DNA of 40,926 nt from Thermoleophilia bacterium (GTDB lineage: Bacteria; Actinomycetota; Thermoleophilia; Miltoncostaeales; Miltoncostaeaceae): positions 1 through 40,926 of the forward strand of contig JADHKZ010000003.1 in the NCBI GenBank assembly GCA_016780995.1, written 5' to 3'. Each line of letters begins with the position of its first letter. Position 1 is the first letter of the stretch. A model generated the notes under the pieces. The model was not told where the DNA came from. It saw only the letters and a program-made list of their open reading frames with translations, and made no database searches. The position numbers were made by a program, and so were the translations under genes. Below, in pieces: positions 40,203-40,926 of this stretch.

Positions 40203-40926
40203 CTACTCCTCGGTGGCCTCGGCCTCCTCGGCCTTCTTGCGCGTGGTGCGCCTGCGGGGCTTGGGCTTCTCCTCCTCCGCGGCGGCCTCCTCGGTGGCCT
40301 CGGCCTCCTCGGCCTTCTTGCGCGTGGTGCGCCTGCGGGGCTTGGGCTTCTCCTCCTCCGCGGGGGCCTCCTCGGCGGCGGCCTCCGTGGCCTCCTCCGC
40401 CACCTTCTTCTTGGCGGGAGCCCGACGGCGCTTGGGCTTCTCCTCCGCGCCGGGCGCCTCCTCGGCGGCCTCCGCGGGGGCCTCTGCCGCCGCCTCGGCC
40501 TCCTCGGCCTTCTTGGCAGCGCTGCTGCGGCGCACGCGGCGACGCGGAGCCGGCTTCTCCTCCTCGGCGGGGGGCGCCTCGGCCTGCACCTGCTCCTCGT
40601 CCGTGGGCGTCTCGCCCACCTCGGCCAGGCCCACCTCGGTGGCGTCCTCCGCGGCGGCGTCCTCGTCGGCGATGGCCTCGAGGTCGTCGGGCGTGGGCTC
40701 CGACTCGGTGTCGGCATCGGCCGACGCGCGACGACGGCGACGACGCGTGCTGCGCGCCGGCGGCGCGTCGGGGTCGTCCTCCTCCACGCCCGCGGCGGCC
40801 ACCTCGGCCTCCACCTCGGGAGTGAGCAGCACCATGTCCTCGTAGGTGATGGGCTCATCCAGGGACGGCAGCTGGCCCAGGTCGGGGTCGGGCGTGGGGG
40901 TGACGAACACCTCGAAGACGTCAGAC
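40203..40926 (-). CDS. Protein with repetitive Lys/Arg/Glu/Ala tail, probably 5'-partial
   Basis: About 240 codons are visible and the frame is open to the right edge (a GTG at 40910 is possible but the residues before it, SDVFE, also read as protein). After an acidic region (SLDEPITYEDMVLLTPEVEA) come basic clusters (STRRRRRRA, KPAPRRRVRR, KPKRRRAPAKKK) alternating with Glu/Ala stretches. The last 54 codons are two copies of a 27-residue unit (EEEKPKPRRRTTRKKAEEAE plus ATEEAAA). Such tails are disordered and common on nucleic-acid-binding proteins of actinobacteria. The family of the main domain, which must lie outside, is unknown. Confidence 0.65.
   Translation of the reverse strand, partial: SDVFEVFVTPTPDPDLGQLPSLDEPITYEDMVLLTPEVEAEVAAAGVEEDDPDAPPARSTRRRRRRASADADTESEPTPDDLEAIADEDAAAEDATEVGLAEVGETPTDEEQVQAEAPPAEEEKPAPRRRVRRSSAAKKAEEAEAAAEAPAEAAEEAPGAEEKPKRRRAPAKKKVAEEATEAAAEEAPAEEEKPKPRRRTTRKKAEEAEATEEAAAEEEKPKPRRRTTRKKAEEAEATEE
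40206..40367. repeat. 81-base direct repeat, two copies
   Basis: 40206-40286 and 40287-40367 are head-to-tail copies that differ at one base by eye. The length is 27 codons, so the frame is kept. A third, degraded copy may begin just beyond. Confidence 0.85.

Noticed and set aside
38281-40845. An 854-codon plus-strand open frame, and similar long ones at 20040-21881 and 27053-28804
   Set aside because: These are antisense or out-of-frame shadows of mec, carbonic anhydrase, sbtA, the helicase and the radical SAM gene. Compositions are biased and no motifs are seen.

Overview
The window is about 40.9 kb of very GC-rich, gene-dense bacterial chromosome. I read 41 protein-coding genes, no rRNA or tRNA, no CRISPR array, no insertion sequence and no gene-free stretch longer than about 150 bases. 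Many GTG starts, 1-8 base stop/start overlaps, a ClgR-type regulator next to clpP, and a CysO/CysM/Mec cysteine pathway point to a high-GC actinobacterium. A deep-branching, Thermoleophilia-like lineage (Solirubrobacterales or Gaiellales) is my best guess; that placement is inference, since no marker RNA is present.

Layout. 1-3601 (minus): ferric-iron-type ABC importer (ATPase, binding lipoprotein, permease running off the left edge). 3692-8370 (plus): MacB-like ABC ATPase, large FtsX/MacB permease, DUF4430-type lipoprotein, tRNA adenosine deaminase. 8447-9604: secreted glycoside-hydrolase-like protein, convergent with an ABC-2 exporter pair (9621-11325, minus) whose permease has lost its stop in frame. 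11420-14695 (plus): circularly permuted ATP-grasp, alpha-E (DUF403) and transglutaminase-like genes, a predicted amidoligase/peptide system. 14734-18340 (minus): DUF1015, IMPase-like, two small membrane proteins, ClgR-like regulator and ClpP. 18474-22317 (plus): UvrD-type helicase with a C-terminal Fe-S RecB-like nuclease, then a YhaM-like OB-HD protein. 22342-25526 (minus): a two-gene unit of a repeat-rich secreted protein and a divergent PstS-like protein. 25658-35623 (minus): a long, tightly packed run from a zinc-ribbon protein and RarA through a tandem ThyX-like protein, DUF1385, YcnI, NAPRTase, an epimerase, a B12-binding radical SAM protein and YchF. 35775-38626 (plus): rhodanese-E1 fusion, CysO, CysM and Mec, a complete protein-bound-sulfide cysteine pathway. 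38623-40119 (minus): SbtA-like bicarbonate transporter and beta-carbonic anhydrase. 40203-right edge (minus): the end of a protein with a charged repetitive tail.

Non-coding signals. A TAnnnT hexamer lies 6-8 bases before at least seven start codons, suggesting leaderless transcription. Two ClgR-box-like sites overlap the start of the clgR-like gene. GTGCCTGGCAC-type palindromes occur three times, two of them inside the thyX-like reading frame, where they are translated. Strong hairpins sit between convergent genes. The least explained item is the repeat-rich secreted protein plus PstS-like pair at 22342-25526; the masked Gly-Gly end of CysO and the palindromes in the thyX-like gene are the most directly testable observations.
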